Assembly: GCA_903828975.1 (NCBI GenBank)
Contig: CAIKOD010000028.1
Coordinates: 1-38,079 of the forward strand
Source: an uncultured Methanomicrobiales archaeon
GTDB taxonomy: Archaea > Halobacteriota > Methanomicrobia > Methanomicrobiales > Methanospirillaceae
Length of the DNA: 38,079 bases
Direction: 5' to 3'
The stretch's first letter is position 1. Each line of letters starts with the position of its first letter. The position numbers were made by a program, and so were the translations under genes. The notes under the pieces are model-generated. The model did no database searches. It was not told the origin of the DNA and saw only the letters and a program-made list of their open reading frames with translations. This document shows, one piece after another, positions 15,958 through 24,166 of this stretch.

Positions 15958-16485
15958 TTAAATGGGTGTATCTGTCAGGTTACCGGTGTGGATCTGGGAA
16001 AAGGTGATACGGCCCCCGTTCTCAAGATAGCGTTTTACTTTTTTCTGGCTCTCTGAAAGGGCACCTGTTTTCCCACTCTTTACCTCGACAAAGATAATGC
16101 CATCGAGTTCCTTATCTTCCGATAGACCTGAAAAGACAATCAGGTCGATCGGGGTACCAATAAAACGTGTGTCTCTCGGGTTCCACGGGAAATCAGGGAA
16201 ATATGGGAGAAGGTGCTGCGTTACATTCCCCCGGATCGTTGCACCGCTCTGCTTCACAGCTTCCGCTCTTGATGCCTTCTCCCTGTCGAGGACCCATTCC
16301 CGGTTGATGAGGTCTGCACGGCTGGCTGCCTCATGCTCCAGGGTGCTGCTCTTCCATTCTTCGAACATCTGCCTTGCCCGGGACTCTGTTCCACCGGCGA
16401 GTGATGCATACCGAAAGGCGATAACGACGAGCCCGGCCCCAAGGACCAGGGACGCAATAAGGAGCACAGCGGTAATACTATCCAT
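15958..16485 (-). CDS. Membrane-anchored endonuclease-like protein related to archaeal Holliday junction resolvases
   Basis: The 175-residue protein has an N-terminal transmembrane helix (about 5-24), a charged coiled-coil region (30-85), then a nuclease-like domain. That domain contains NVTQHLLPYFPDFPWNPRD and RFIGTPIDLIVFSG with D114, then IIFVEVKSGK with E134 and K136, and a final helix after LSESQKKV. The D...ExK arrangement is the PD-(D/E)XK signature. It matches the group described as predicted secreted or anchored endonucleases distantly related to the Holliday resolvase (COG4741, from memory). Catalytic residues look complete. No DNA-uptake or repair genes are adjacent. Confidence 0.8.
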   Translation of the reverse strand: MDSITAVLLIASLVLGAGLVVIAFRYASLAGGTESRARQMFEEWKSSTLEHEAASRADLINREWVLDREKASRAEAVKQSGATIRGNVTQHLLPYFPDFPWNPRDTRFIGTPIDLIVFSGLSEDKELDGIIFVEVKSGKTGALSESQKKVKRYLENGGRITFSQIHTGNLTDTPI

Positions 16486-16762
16486 TACAAATCCATTGGT
16501 GCTGCCGGGTTAACTGGTTTACCGGTAATTGCCCGTACAATACATAACCCGCTGCCGGGCCGTGTCTGCATCCTGACCTGGAACACCTGGGAGTTTTTGC
16601 CGAATGAACGGCAGGCCCTGACAGGTCTATGTAGTGTCCAGCAGAGGAAGGACTGGTCACCGGAAAGGCTACTTGGTGGGCGTGGCGGGACCAGCAACCA
16701 TTACGTGTAATACGTGACTATATTGATGAAATGAAAGTGGAAATGGGTACCCGGAGTTTAAA

Positions 16763-16951
16763 ATGGAACGGCTGGAACTGATTGTACTGCTGATATCGGT
16801 CGTCATCTCGGTCATTGTGGGTGAATACCTCTACTCGGTTACACATAACGTGCTGGCCAATGTGGTCACGATTCTTGTTCTGACCCCTGTCCTGTATTAC
16901 GGCGTGAAATGGCTTGCCAGGGCTGCGGGGTACCCGCTCCGGGAGTATTAA
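16763..16951 (+). CDS. Small two-helix membrane protein
   Basis: The 62-residue protein is almost entirely two hydrophobic helices (LELIVLLISVVISVIVGEYL and NVLANVVTILVLTPVLYYGV), ending in a basic/aromatic tail. The start ATG has SD CGGAG about 7 nt upstream. I do not recognise the family. The good SD, clean helices and lack of an alternative overlapping gene make it credible. Confidence 0.6.
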   Translation: MERLELIVLLISVVISVIVGEYLYSVTHNVLANVVTILVLTPVLYYGVKWLARAAGYPLREY

Positions 16952-17158
16952 TGTTTTTAGCTGTTTTAAAACCGTTTTGTATTCAAGATCCTGACCATGA
17001 CAACACACCCGGCCGGAACGGTTAATACCCATTCCTGCACTCCATGTCTTTTTCAAGGCGCTGTTTTGGTTGTGGTGCCCAGGCTGTATCAAAATTCCAA
17101 CTACCTTTATGTCGCCGTTGATTATTCTGGCAATTGTTAATCAGCAGATTATCGGGGT

Positions 17159-17509
17159 CTACCGCCTTTTATTGCCAGAACTTCCCGGTGTGACCCGGGA
17201 AATAACCAGGTCTATAGATTCGCTGGTGAGCCGGCCACGTTTTCCGACAACATCACGGGGGTGGATCGTACTGACATTGGATAAAAGGATGTAGCTCTCG
17301 TTGAACATATCAAGACCCCCCTCCAAAAAATCATCAAGGGAAAGAGGCATTGACGGTGAGTCCGTAGAAGGCTGGCTGCTTACCGGGACGACGAGGAGGT
17401 TATTATTCTTTTCAGTCCCGACCACCACGGCAGGACGGAGTTTTGCGCCGGCTCTCCCGAAACACGGGACCTGTGCAATAATTACGTCCCCCCTGGCAAA
17501 ATGCCCCAT
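17159..17509 (-). CDS. MazF/PemK-like protein, no adjacent antitoxin
   Basis: The 116-residue protein has GDVIIAQVPC, KLRPAVVVGTEKNNNLLVVP, VSSQPS and SYILLSNVSTIHPRDVVGK, the pattern of the MazF/PemK SH3-like barrel toxins. Family members are ribosome-independent mRNA interferases. The start at 17509 is chosen because GAGGAG lies about 9 nt upstream; ATG at 17530 and GTG at 17554 lack an SD. No antitoxin-like frame precedes or follows it on the same strand. It may be a solitary toxin-like nuclease or rely on a distant antitoxin. Confidence 0.8.
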   Translation of the reverse strand: MGHFARGDVIIAQVPCFGRAGAKLRPAVVVGTEKNNNLLVVPVSSQPSTDSPSMPLSLDDFLEGGLDMFNESYILLSNVSTIHPRDVVGKRGRLTSESIDLVISRVTPGSSGNKRR

Positions 17510-17642
17510 ACCAAAGCTCTCCTCTGCCATGGATATAAGACGTTCGCCTGCCACCTCATCACCATGCCTTCCCGCACCAGCGTTTTACCGTGACTCAATG
17601 ATAATGTATATTATTGAATGGAGAGATAGCGTCTGGTTAATC

Positions 17643-18293
17643 ATGCGGCAAGTCTTTTCAAACCCCTTCATTTTTTGTTGTGCCGTGATGCTGGTCATTT
17701 TCGCCCTGGTAATTCCGGTATCTGCGACCTTCCAGATCCAGCAGTCTGCACTTAATCCTTCGAAAACACCACTGCAGCCAATGACACAACAGTCCGTTAC
17801 TGCAATTATTGCGATTATACCCCAGGGGGCGACCACCTTTATCGTTGGAAACCAGTTGCAGCTGACAACCGACCTGGTCGGTCCCCAGTGGGATGTACAG
17901 GTAATGGTAAACGGGATACCAGCGGCAGTGATTCCCGCGAAGGGCAACACGGCTTTTATTAACGGCTTCCTGCTCTCCTACCCAGACAGTAATGATGTAT
18001 CTGTCTCTGCAGCAGTGACAGGGATTGTACCTGCGGGGGTATCAAGTGTCAACCTTCTCCAGGTGCAACAACTGAATAACGCAGGGCAGACCGTCCCCGG
18101 GTCGGTGCAGACCATTTCAGAACCTGTTGCTGTTCCCCCAACACCGGAGCTGACGGCTCCCACGGCCCCCGTCTCCCCTGTTGCTACCATGGCGGCACCG
18201 GCACCGACCCAATCTTCAGGGTCAGGTGCGGGCATCCTCATTATTGGATTGCTGGCAGCCGCACTGGCACTCTTCATTGTAAAAAAAGGCTGA
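17643..18293 (+). CDS. Surface protein with signal peptide, Pro/Thr stalk and C-terminal anchor
   Basis: The 216-residue protein has a signal peptide (MRQVFSNPFIFCCAVMLVIF then ALVIPVSA). A beta-rich segment follows with GATTFIVGNQLQLTTDLVGP, QWDVQVMVNG and AFINGFLLSYPDSNDVSVSA. A Pro/Thr/Ala-rich stalk covers about 160-190, and a C-terminal hydrophobic helix (AGILIIGLLAAALALFIV) is followed by KKG. The layout resembles DUF3821-type archaeal surface proteins. Starts at 17598 and 17604 would add 13-15 residues before the signal and are less likely. A T-rich stretch after the stop (18313-18340) probably terminates transcription. Confidence 0.75.
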   Translation: MRQVFSNPFIFCCAVMLVIFALVIPVSATFQIQQSALNPSKTPLQPMTQQSVTAIIAIIPQGATTFIVGNQLQLTTDLVGPQWDVQVMVNGIPAAVIPAKGNTAFINGFLLSYPDSNDVSVSAAVTGIVPAGVSSVNLLQVQQLNNAGQTVPGSVQTISEPVAVPPTPELTAPTAPVSPVATMAAPAPTQSSGSGAGILIIGLLAAALALFIVKKG

Positions 18294-18312
18294 ACTATTT
18301 CGTATAAACCAA

Positions 18313-18339
18313 TCTTTTTATTTATTTTCCGTTTTCTAT
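18313..18339. terminator. T/A-rich terminator between convergent genes
   Basis: The run CTTTTTATTTATTTTCCGTT lies between the stop of the surface-protein gene and the stop of the convergent YHS gene. Oligo-T tracts of this kind terminate archaeal transcription. Confidence 0.45.
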
Positions 18340-18540
18340 TTAATCATCAGAATCAAACGATTCGCCCCGATAATCGGCCTCTGACTCATCAGGGTCTGCA
18401 TACATATAGGCGTCCGGGTCCCGGTCAAACTCCTCGCGGCATACTGCCGAACAAAAATAATACTTAATCCCTTTGTAGACGCTTTCGTTTTCTGCACGCG
18501 TTTCATTCACATTCATCCCGCAAACCGGATCAATCGCCAA
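18340..18540 (-). CDS. YHS-domain protein
   Basis: The 66-residue protein starts with AIDPVCGMNVNE and contains YKGIKYYFCSAVCREEFDRD, the full YHS/TRASH-like motif with three cysteines likely to bind metal. It ends in a strongly acidic tail (Asp/Glu/Ser). The start is taken as the TTG at 18540, which sits 9 nt after a GAGGGAG SD. A TTG three codons upstream touches the SD directly and is less likely. YHS proteins handle heavy metals or iron. No ATPase or transporter is adjacent. Confidence 0.8.
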   Translation of the reverse strand: MAIDPVCGMNVNETRAENESVYKGIKYYFCSAVCREEFDRDPDAYMYADPDESEADYRGESFDSDD

Positions 18541-18708
18541 TTTTTTCAACTCCCTCGGTTATCCAGAAATCCCTTTCGGAATTATTACATACAGGGACTT
18601 AATTATTTGTATCGCTGCAGGTGACCAGTGTCCGTCGCATGCAGGGTTCAAGGGATCCACCGCCAGTTATACGCCGTTGAAACCGCATGTTTTTCATGTT
18701 TGAACTGA

Positions 18709-19884
18709 TTAACCAGGAATATCGAGTTCTTTAAGTCTTCGGCATGCTTCGTCAAGGGTCTCGTCCTTTTTTGAGAAGGTAAACCGGAGCCTGTCCGCGC
18801 CACCGTCGTGGTAAAATGAGCTCCCCGGGACTGCCGCGATACCCCCTTTCTCTACAAGGTATCGTGCGAAATCAATATCGGGCATTCCGAAATCACTGAT
18901 TTCGGTAAAGATATAGTAGGCCCCCTCCGGGAGACGGCACCGAAAACCGGCGTCAGAGAGCCCCTTAAATAGTTTCCTGCGCTTGGACTCGTATAACCTC
19001 GCAAGACTACGGTAATACGAATCAGGCAGGGAGAGTGCAACAGCACAGGCCGCCTGAAGGGGTGCCGGGGCCCCGACCGTGAGGAAATCATGTATCTTCC
19101 GTATCCTCCCGGACAATGCTTCACTGGCCAGGGTATACCCAACCCTCCACCCGGTCACACTGTAGGTCTTCGAAAAACTGCCGATGGTGATTGTCCGGTC
19201 CTCCATTCCGGGGAGCGACCCTATCGAGACGTGTTTCCGGCCGTCATATAGGATATGTTCATAAATCTCATCAGTGACCGCGATCACGTCATGGTCGATA
19301 CAAAGATCGGCGATAAACCGCAGTTCTTCACTAGAAAATACCTTCCCTGTAGGGTTATTTGGTGTATTGATAATAATTGCCCGGGTACGCGCTGAAAAAG
19401 CCTCTTTCCAGGTCTCCTCCTCTAGCGGGGCATTGTCGGTGATTGGGACAAAATTCGGAGTTGCGCCTGATATGATGGCATCCGGGCCATAATTCTCGTA
19501 AAATGGTTCCGGGACAATCACCTCGTCTCCGGGGGAGATCAGGGCGAGCATCGACGCCATCATCGCCTCAGTGGACCCGCAGGTGACGGTGATCTCGGTC
19601 GCCGGATCAAATTCCATGTGGTTATACCTGCTGACCTTTGCGGAGAGAGCTTCCCTGAGTTCCTGTGCCCCCCAGGTAATTGCATACTGGTTGATATCTG
19701 CATTCACCGCATCACAGGCTGCCTGTTTCAGTTCATCAGGGCACGAAAAGTCAGGAAAACCCTGTGCCAGGTTTATGGCCTTGTGTTGTATGGCAAGGCG
19801 GGTCATTTCCCTGATAACGGATTCGCCGAATGCATCAGCACGCGAAGCTGACGGGCCGGGTGTCTTCCTCTCATTGTTATGCAT
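18709..19884 (-). CDS. Class I/II PLP-dependent aminotransferase
   Basis: The 391-residue protein has NLAQGFPDF (38-46), NQYAITWG (65-72), CGSTEAMMASM, EPFYENY, NTPNNPTG (with N177), VTDEIYEH (D205, Y208), and the Schiff-base SFSKTYSVTGWRVGY (K239). A conserved arginine occurs late in RLRFTFSKK. The pattern fits the methionine/kynurenine (YbdL/KAT-like) or aspartate-type group Ib. Exact substrate is not determinable here. The start is the ATG giving MHNNERK; a longer frame upstream reads into a MITE-like element and has no homology. Confidence 0.9.
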   Translation of the reverse strand: MHNNERKTPGPSASRADAFGESVIREMTRLAIQHKAINLAQGFPDFSCPDELKQAACDAVNADINQYAITWGAQELREALSAKVSRYNHMEFDPATEITVTCGSTEAMMASMLALISPGDEVIVPEPFYENYGPDAIISGATPNFVPITDNAPLEEETWKEAFSARTRAIIINTPNNPTGKVFSSEELRFIADLCIDHDVIAVTDEIYEHILYDGRKHVSIGSLPGMEDRTITIGSFSKTYSVTGWRVGYTLASEALSGRIRKIHDFLTVGAPAPLQAACAVALSLPDSYYRSLARLYESKRRKLFKGLSDAGFRCRLPEGAYYIFTEISDFGMPDIDFARYLVEKGGIAAVPGSSFYHDGGADRLRFTFSKKDETLDEACRRLKELDIPG

Positions 19885-19990
19885 GGTGGTCACTGGTCTG
19901 GTCTCCCTAGCTCCGGTGTGGGCTGACAAAATTGTTCCGGATAGATAGACTTTTTGAGATGAGAAGAAAAATGTGCCGATTCTGGCACTG

Positions 19991-20249
19991 TGACATGCTC
20001 TCAAATCTATCCAGGAGATCAGGGTATTCCCAAATTTAGCCACGCTCCCGGGGCCCCGCCACCCCCCTAGGCGACCCCGGTTGGATTAGGTAATGGCCTC
20101 GAAATCTCTGAATTTTTTTGGAATTATGCAGTTGAACCCTGCCCAAAGGATATCTTAATGGGGGTAGGACAGGGTGGGGGGGAAATCCCCTCGCAGTCTT
20201 ACGTTATTTTCCCTTCTTTTTTCTAACCATGCAGGGTTTCAACAAAGCC
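19991..20249 (-). mobile_element. MITE-like element, copy D (degenerate right end)
   Basis: In minus orientation the left end GGCTTTGTTGAAACCCTGC is at 20231-20249. The hairpin region is G/C-rich but imperfect. The inverted internal GCAGGGTTCAA (20132-20142) is kept, followed by TTCAGAGATTTC and CCTAATCCAACCGGGG with the GC hairpin. The right end (near 19991-20010) has decayed. Unlike most copies it lies between divergent genes, upstream of both the aminotransferase and the repeat surface protein. Confidence 0.75.
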
Positions 20250-20431
20250 CCGATCCTAAAAAAACCGTTGATGACGTAACAAGGCACCTGCTAAATCAAG
20301 CTTTCCACAGTTCAGAGGCAAATACCATCCAATCCACAATTATTTATCAATATCTTCTGATCATCCCCCTTCTCATCCGGTACGGTTTTTATACTAGCCT
20401 CTCCCAGTCAGAACTACAGGAGAAGATTCTG

Positions 20432-21130
20432 ATGCAGAAAAAATGGATTTCATTACTGGTTGTCCTTCTTGCCTTAATGGCAGGGAGCCATATCGTTTCA
20501 GCAGCAAGCCCGATCGGTGGAGACCAGGGATGGTATGTTGTGTATTGTAATGTAAATGGCGCAAGTGTCTATTTCGACGGGGTTTTGCAAGGGCAGATTG
20601 CCCAGGGCACTCTTACCGTACCGGTCTATTCCACCGGGACACCTTACAAAACATACTCAGTTCAAATGGCGGGCTATACTACCTTCAATGCACCAATTAC
20701 GCAGTACCCTGCAAAGGGAGAACAGGTTGACCTCTACGCGACCCTGAACCCGGTCGCTCCGACGACACCCCCGCAACCCATCGGGGGGAATATCGGGTGG
20801 TACGTGGTGAACTGTAACGTGGACGGTGCGACGGTCTTCTTCGACACGACCAATGAGGGGCAGATCGCGCAAGGTACCCTAACGGTCCAGGTCTACACAA
20901 CCGGGACTCCGTTCAAGACCTATAGTGTCCAGATGCCCGGATATACTACATTTAACGCGCCAATCACGCAGTTTCCCAGCCAGGGTGAGAAAGTAAACCT
21001 CTATGCGACCTTAAACCCCCTGCCGACAGCCCTCCCGACTACGAAAGCCCCGATAGCCGCCGGGGTTGTCGTGATGGCCGTGATGATTGCAGGCCTGGGA
21101 CTTGCTATATGTTCACGAAAGAAATTCTGA
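20432..21130 (+). CDS. Surface protein with two 79-residue PEGA-like repeats
   Basis: The 232-residue protein has a signal peptide (MQKKWISLLVVLLALMAGSH then IVSAAS). Two repeats follow, each running from GWYVV(Y/N)CNV(N/D)GA and (Y/F)FD through GQIAQGTLTV, VY(S/T)TGTP(Y/F)KTYSVQM and GYTTFNAPITQ to LYATLNP. A C-terminal membrane helix (AAGVVVMAVMIAGLGLAI) with basic end CSRKKF anchors it. The repeats resemble PEGA beta-domains of archaeal surface proteins. The ATG has SD AGGAGA about 8 nt upstream. A longer frame upstream is rejected since it reads through MITE copy D. Confidence 0.8.
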   Translation: MQKKWISLLVVLLALMAGSHIVSAASPIGGDQGWYVVYCNVNGASVYFDGVLQGQIAQGTLTVPVYSTGTPYKTYSVQMAGYTTFNAPITQYPAKGEQVDLYATLNPVAPTTPPQPIGGNIGWYVVNCNVDGATVFFDTTNEGQIAQGTLTVQVYTTGTPFKTYSVQMPGYTTFNAPITQFPSQGEKVNLYATLNPLPTALPTTKAPIAAGVVVMAVMIAGLGLAICSRKKF

Positions 21131-21157
21131 CCCGGTCCTGGAGTAATTCCCCGACTA

Positions 21158-21176
21158 TTTTTCTTTTTTTTCTTTT
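21158..21176 (+). terminator. Oligo-T terminator
   Basis: A T-run broken only by single C residues follows the surface-protein stop by about 28 bp. It is the typical archaeal intrinsic terminator form, without a required hairpin. Confidence 0.6.
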
Positions 21177-21289
21177 GGTACATAATACGGGTTACAATCC
21201 AGCAGCTGATATCCGGCATTTTTGTTTAGTTCGTAGTCGATAGCATTACCTTATCCCGGGGACGACATCTGTTACACAGGTGAAGTCTC

Positions 21290-21856
21290 ATGGTGATCAA
21301 GGTACGCTATTCTGCCAACGTGTTTATGTATCCCATGCCGGTTACCCTTCTCGGGGTGAATGTCAACTCTGTCCCGAATTTTATGGCGCTTAGCTGGGTG
21401 TCACGGGTTAATGCAAACCCCCCGTTGATCGGGTGTGGTGTGGGAAAACACCATTATACGAACAGGGGCTTTTTGGAAAACAAGACCTTCAGCATCAATT
21501 TTCCCACAGCTGGAATGATTGAAAAAACAGATTACTGTGGACTGGTATCTGGAAAGACAACTGACAAATCAGCCTTGTTTGACATATTCTTCGGGGACCT
21601 GAAATCTGCACCAATGATCAGTGAGTGCCCGCTCTCTCTTGAATGTCGCCTTGTCAATACGGTAGATAACCCGACAAATAACTTCTATATCGGGGAGATT
21701 GTGGCATCGTATACTGAAGAAAAATACCTGACTGACGGTCACCCCGATATTAAAAAGATCAACCCGCTCCTCCTTACCATGCCTGACAACCACTACTGGA
21801 GTATCGGGGAGTACATGGGTGATGCCTGGAAGGCAGGGAAGAACCTTAAAACGTGA
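21290..21856 (+). CDS. Flavoredoxin / flavin reductase-like FMN-binding protein
   Basis: The 188-residue protein starts VRYSANVFMYPMPVTLLGVN, followed by NFMALSWVSRVNANPPLIGC and HYTNRGFLENKTFSINFPTA, then a GLVSGKTTDKSALF segment. This pattern is the flavoredoxin subgroup of the flavin reductase-like fold in anaerobes. It binds FMN and passes electrons from ferredoxin or reductases. SD AGGTGA lies about 7 nt before the ATG. The next gene on the same strand is a ferredoxin-linked aldo/keto reductase, 180 bp away; a functional link is plausible but the gap is large. Confidence 0.88.
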   Translation: MVIKVRYSANVFMYPMPVTLLGVNVNSVPNFMALSWVSRVNANPPLIGCGVGKHHYTNRGFLENKTFSINFPTAGMIEKTDYCGLVSGKTTDKSALFDIFFGDLKSAPMISECPLSLECRLVNTVDNPTNNFYIGEIVASYTEEKYLTDGHPDIKKINPLLLTMPDNHYWSIGEYMGDAWKAGKNLKT

Positions 21857-22036
21857 TATCATGTCTTCTACGTTACTGTACTTCACCAGGACAGGGGAAT
21901 TCCCCTGCCGGGAATTATAACCGGGAACGAAGGGAAAACCGGCCATGAGCAGGGGCTCCGGCCATGGATGCAGGGAAGGACATGGGGGATCCCCCAGGTC
22001 AGGTATCATTAAGGATTTCGGGAGTGTGAAAGGCAC

Positions 22037-23164
22037 ATGTTATATCGCACAATGAAAAAGGCCGGGGAGAAACTCTCAATACTTGGGTTTGGGTGCATGA
22101 GACTGCCCCAGACTCCTGACTGCCATATTGACGAGGAAAAAGCGACTGAAATGGTTCACTATGCCATATCGCGGGGTGTGAATTATTTTGATACGGCGTA
22201 TGTGTACCATAACGGGGAAAGTGAAGGCATTCTCGGGCGAGCCCTTTCTGACGGGTACCGGGAGAAGGTCAATATCGCGACAAAAATGCCTGTCTGGGCG
22301 GTGGAGAAACCTGAGGACATGGACCGGTTCCTCGATGAGCAGCTGGAGCGGCTTCAGACCGACCACATTGACTTTTATCTCCTCCACGGGCTCATGAAAA
22401 AGACCTGGAACCAGGTGATTGACCTGGACGTGACCGGGTTCCTTGACCGGGCAATCGAAGACGGGCGTATAAGGTACGCGGGGTTCTCGTTTCACGATAA
22501 TCTCTGCCTTTTCGAGGAAATCGTTAATTCCTACAACTGGACATTCTGCCAGGTCCAGTATAACTACATGGACGAGGAATACCAGGCCGGGACAGAAGGG
22601 CTCCGCTACGCGCATGAACGTGGCCTTGGTATCATGGTCATGGAGCCGCTCCGCGGTGGGACGCTGACAAACCAGTCCGGGGTTTTGAAAAAAATCTGGG
22701 CGGAAACCGGGACCTCCCGGGCCCCGGCTGAATGGGGATTACGGTGGGTATGGGACCACCCGGAAGTGACCGTTGTCCTGTCGGGGATGAGCAAACTCAG
22801 CCAGGTCAAGGATAACGCAAGTTACGCAAATCACGGGACTCCCTCAACACTCACCGGCGAGGAACTGTTGGTATACGAAAAAATAAAAAGGGTGTACCGG
22901 GAAAAAATGAAAATCCCATGTACTAAATGCGGTTATTGTCTCCCCTGCCCAGGGGGAATCGCGATACCCGACTGTTTCTCGATCTATAACGATGCGTTCA
23001 TCTATGATGATGCCGGTAATGCGAAACTGGTATACGAGGTCTTTACCGGATTTGGTGGTGCCGCGTCCTGTTGCCAGGACTGCGGGGTCTGCGAAAGTTT
23101 ATGCCCACAGCACATCCCTATCCGCAAATGTCTCAAAGAGGTAGTACGGCTGTTTGGAAAATAA
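22037..23164 (+). CDS. Aldo/keto reductase with C-terminal 4Fe-4S ferredoxin domain
   Basis: The 375-residue protein has an AKR TIM barrel: ILGFGCMRLPQ, NYFDTAYVYHNGESE (catalytic Asp and Tyr), ATKMP (Lys) and DFYLLHG (His). GIMVMEPLRGG and TVVLSGMSKLSQV form the cofactor end. The C-terminal about 85 residues carry CTKCGYCLPCP and CCQDCGVCESLCPQHI, which supply ligands for two iron-sulfur clusters. This COG1453-type architecture is common in anaerobes and is likely to use ferredoxin electrons. The start ATG is preceded by a modest SD (AAAGG). The tetrad and the cysteines all look intact. Confidence 0.92.
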   Translation: MLYRTMKKAGEKLSILGFGCMRLPQTPDCHIDEEKATEMVHYAISRGVNYFDTAYVYHNGESEGILGRALSDGYREKVNIATKMPVWAVEKPEDMDRFLDEQLERLQTDHIDFYLLHGLMKKTWNQVIDLDVTGFLDRAIEDGRIRYAGFSFHDNLCLFEEIVNSYNWTFCQVQYNYMDEEYQAGTEGLRYAHERGLGIMVMEPLRGGTLTNQSGVLKKIWAETGTSRAPAEWGLRWVWDHPEVTVVLSGMSKLSQVKDNASYANHGTPSTLTGEELLVYEKIKRVYREKMKIPCTKCGYCLPCPGGIAIPDCFSIYNDAFIYDDAGNAKLVYEVFTGFGGAASCCQDCGVCESLCPQHIPIRKCLKEVVRLFGK

Positions 23165-23252
23165 TGGATCTTTGGCTGGTATGAAAAACTCCAGGCAAAT
23201 ATCGGAATACCCATCTTTCTCATACTCATCTATGTGCCAAGGCCTCATAGCG

Positions 23253-23520
23253 CGTTTTGTTGAAATCCTGCATATTTTTTTTTTTAAAAAAATAGGAAAT
23301 ACGGTGACAGGAGGGGGTTTCACTCCCTCCCTGTCCCACGCCCGTTAAGATACTCATGTGCAGGGTTCAATTGGTGCATTCAAGAAAATTTCAGAGATTT
23401 GGATATCATTCCCTATCCCAACCGGGGCTGCCAAAGCGGCGGGGCGGGGCCCCGGAAGCGTGACTAAATTTTGGAATTTCCTAATCTGTGAGATTGATTT
23501 GAGAGGGTTTCCACAAAGCC
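23253..23520 (+). mobile_element. MITE-like element, copy C (internally deleted, 268 bp)
   Basis: The left end is TTTTGTTGAAATCCTGC. The T11 tract, the GGAGGGGGTTTCACTCCCTCC hairpin with one mismatch, GCAGGGTTCAA, AATTTCAGAGATTT and ATTCCCTATCCCAACCGGGG all follow in order. It then ends at GAGGGTTTCCACAAAGCC. Compared with copy B, the segment between an internal GTTTCC and the terminal GTTTCAATAAAGCC is missing, so this is a deletion form with a restored end. It lies downstream of the aldo/keto reductase gene and upstream of the AhpD-like gene. Confidence 0.75.
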
Positions 23521-23667
23521 TAGTTCCGGAATATTTCCATTAAAAACCATTTTGATATTCATTCCGATTTCCGGTATCTGCGACTATAGCACTTCATCCT
23601 TGCCCACCCTGCGGTATGTAACAACCTTATTGCCGGAATAACCCTCATATACGGGTAAGAGGATGAA

Positions 23668-23976
23668 ATGAGCGAAAACCCGATGGAAATTTTCCAGAAC
23701 GAAGCACCGGAAGTTGCGAAGGCATTTAACGGCCTGATCATGTCACTCGTCGCCTCCAAGGGACTTGACCAGAAGACAAAACAGCTCATCTACATTGCCA
23801 TGAAGGCCTCGATGGGGGACGAGAAGGCGGTGAGGGCGCATATCCCCATGGCGAAACAGGCCGGTGCGACAAAAGAAGAAGTTGTGGATGCAATCCTGAT
23901 GACACTGACGGTGTCAGGGATACGGGGGGTTGCGACATGCCTGCCTGGAGCAGTGAAGCAGTTCGAAGGAATTTAA
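23668..23976 (+). CDS. Carboxymuconolactone decarboxylase / AhpD-like family protein
   Basis: The 102-residue protein has LDQKTKQLIYIAMKASMGDE, then AVRAHIPMAKQAGATKEEVV and DAILMTLTVSGI. The helical core matches the CMD/AhpD fold. The CxxC pair of peroxidase-active AhpD is replaced by MGDEKAVRAHI, so thiol-disulfide activity is unlikely; a single Cys is near the C-terminus. SD GAGG precedes the ATG. Family members act in gamma-carboxymuconolactone decarboxylation or redox stress; the role here is unknown. Confidence 0.85.
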   Translation: MSENPMEIFQNEAPEVAKAFNGLIMSLVASKGLDQKTKQLIYIAMKASMGDEKAVRAHIPMAKQAGATKEEVVDAILMTLTVSGIRGVATCLPGAVKQFEGI

Positions 23977-24166
23977 AACGGTTCAGCCAGGACGGACAAG
24001 GGACCCGGGTCAAGCTGCTGCTGAAACAATTTTACGGCAAATATATGGTCTGGCAGGTAAAATAACGTGTGAGAAGAGAGATCTGTCCATAGGTGAGAAA
24101 CGGCTGGTTTAATGCAGGAAGATACTAAACTACCCACTTATCCAAGCTGGTTCCAGGGTGAGAAAT

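Noticed and set aside
16490-16710. Plus-strand frame with RVCILTWNTWEFLPNERQAL and RKDWSPERLLG, ending at a TAA
   Set aside because: It looks protein-like in composition, but has no ATG, GTG or TTG in frame near an SD and overlaps the 5' end of the nuclease gene. Could be a gene relic; I cannot name a family.
23253-23520. Target-site duplication flanking copy C (TAG near both ends)
   Set aside because: The short match is not at both element boundaries when ends are aligned to the other copies; chance cannot be excluded.
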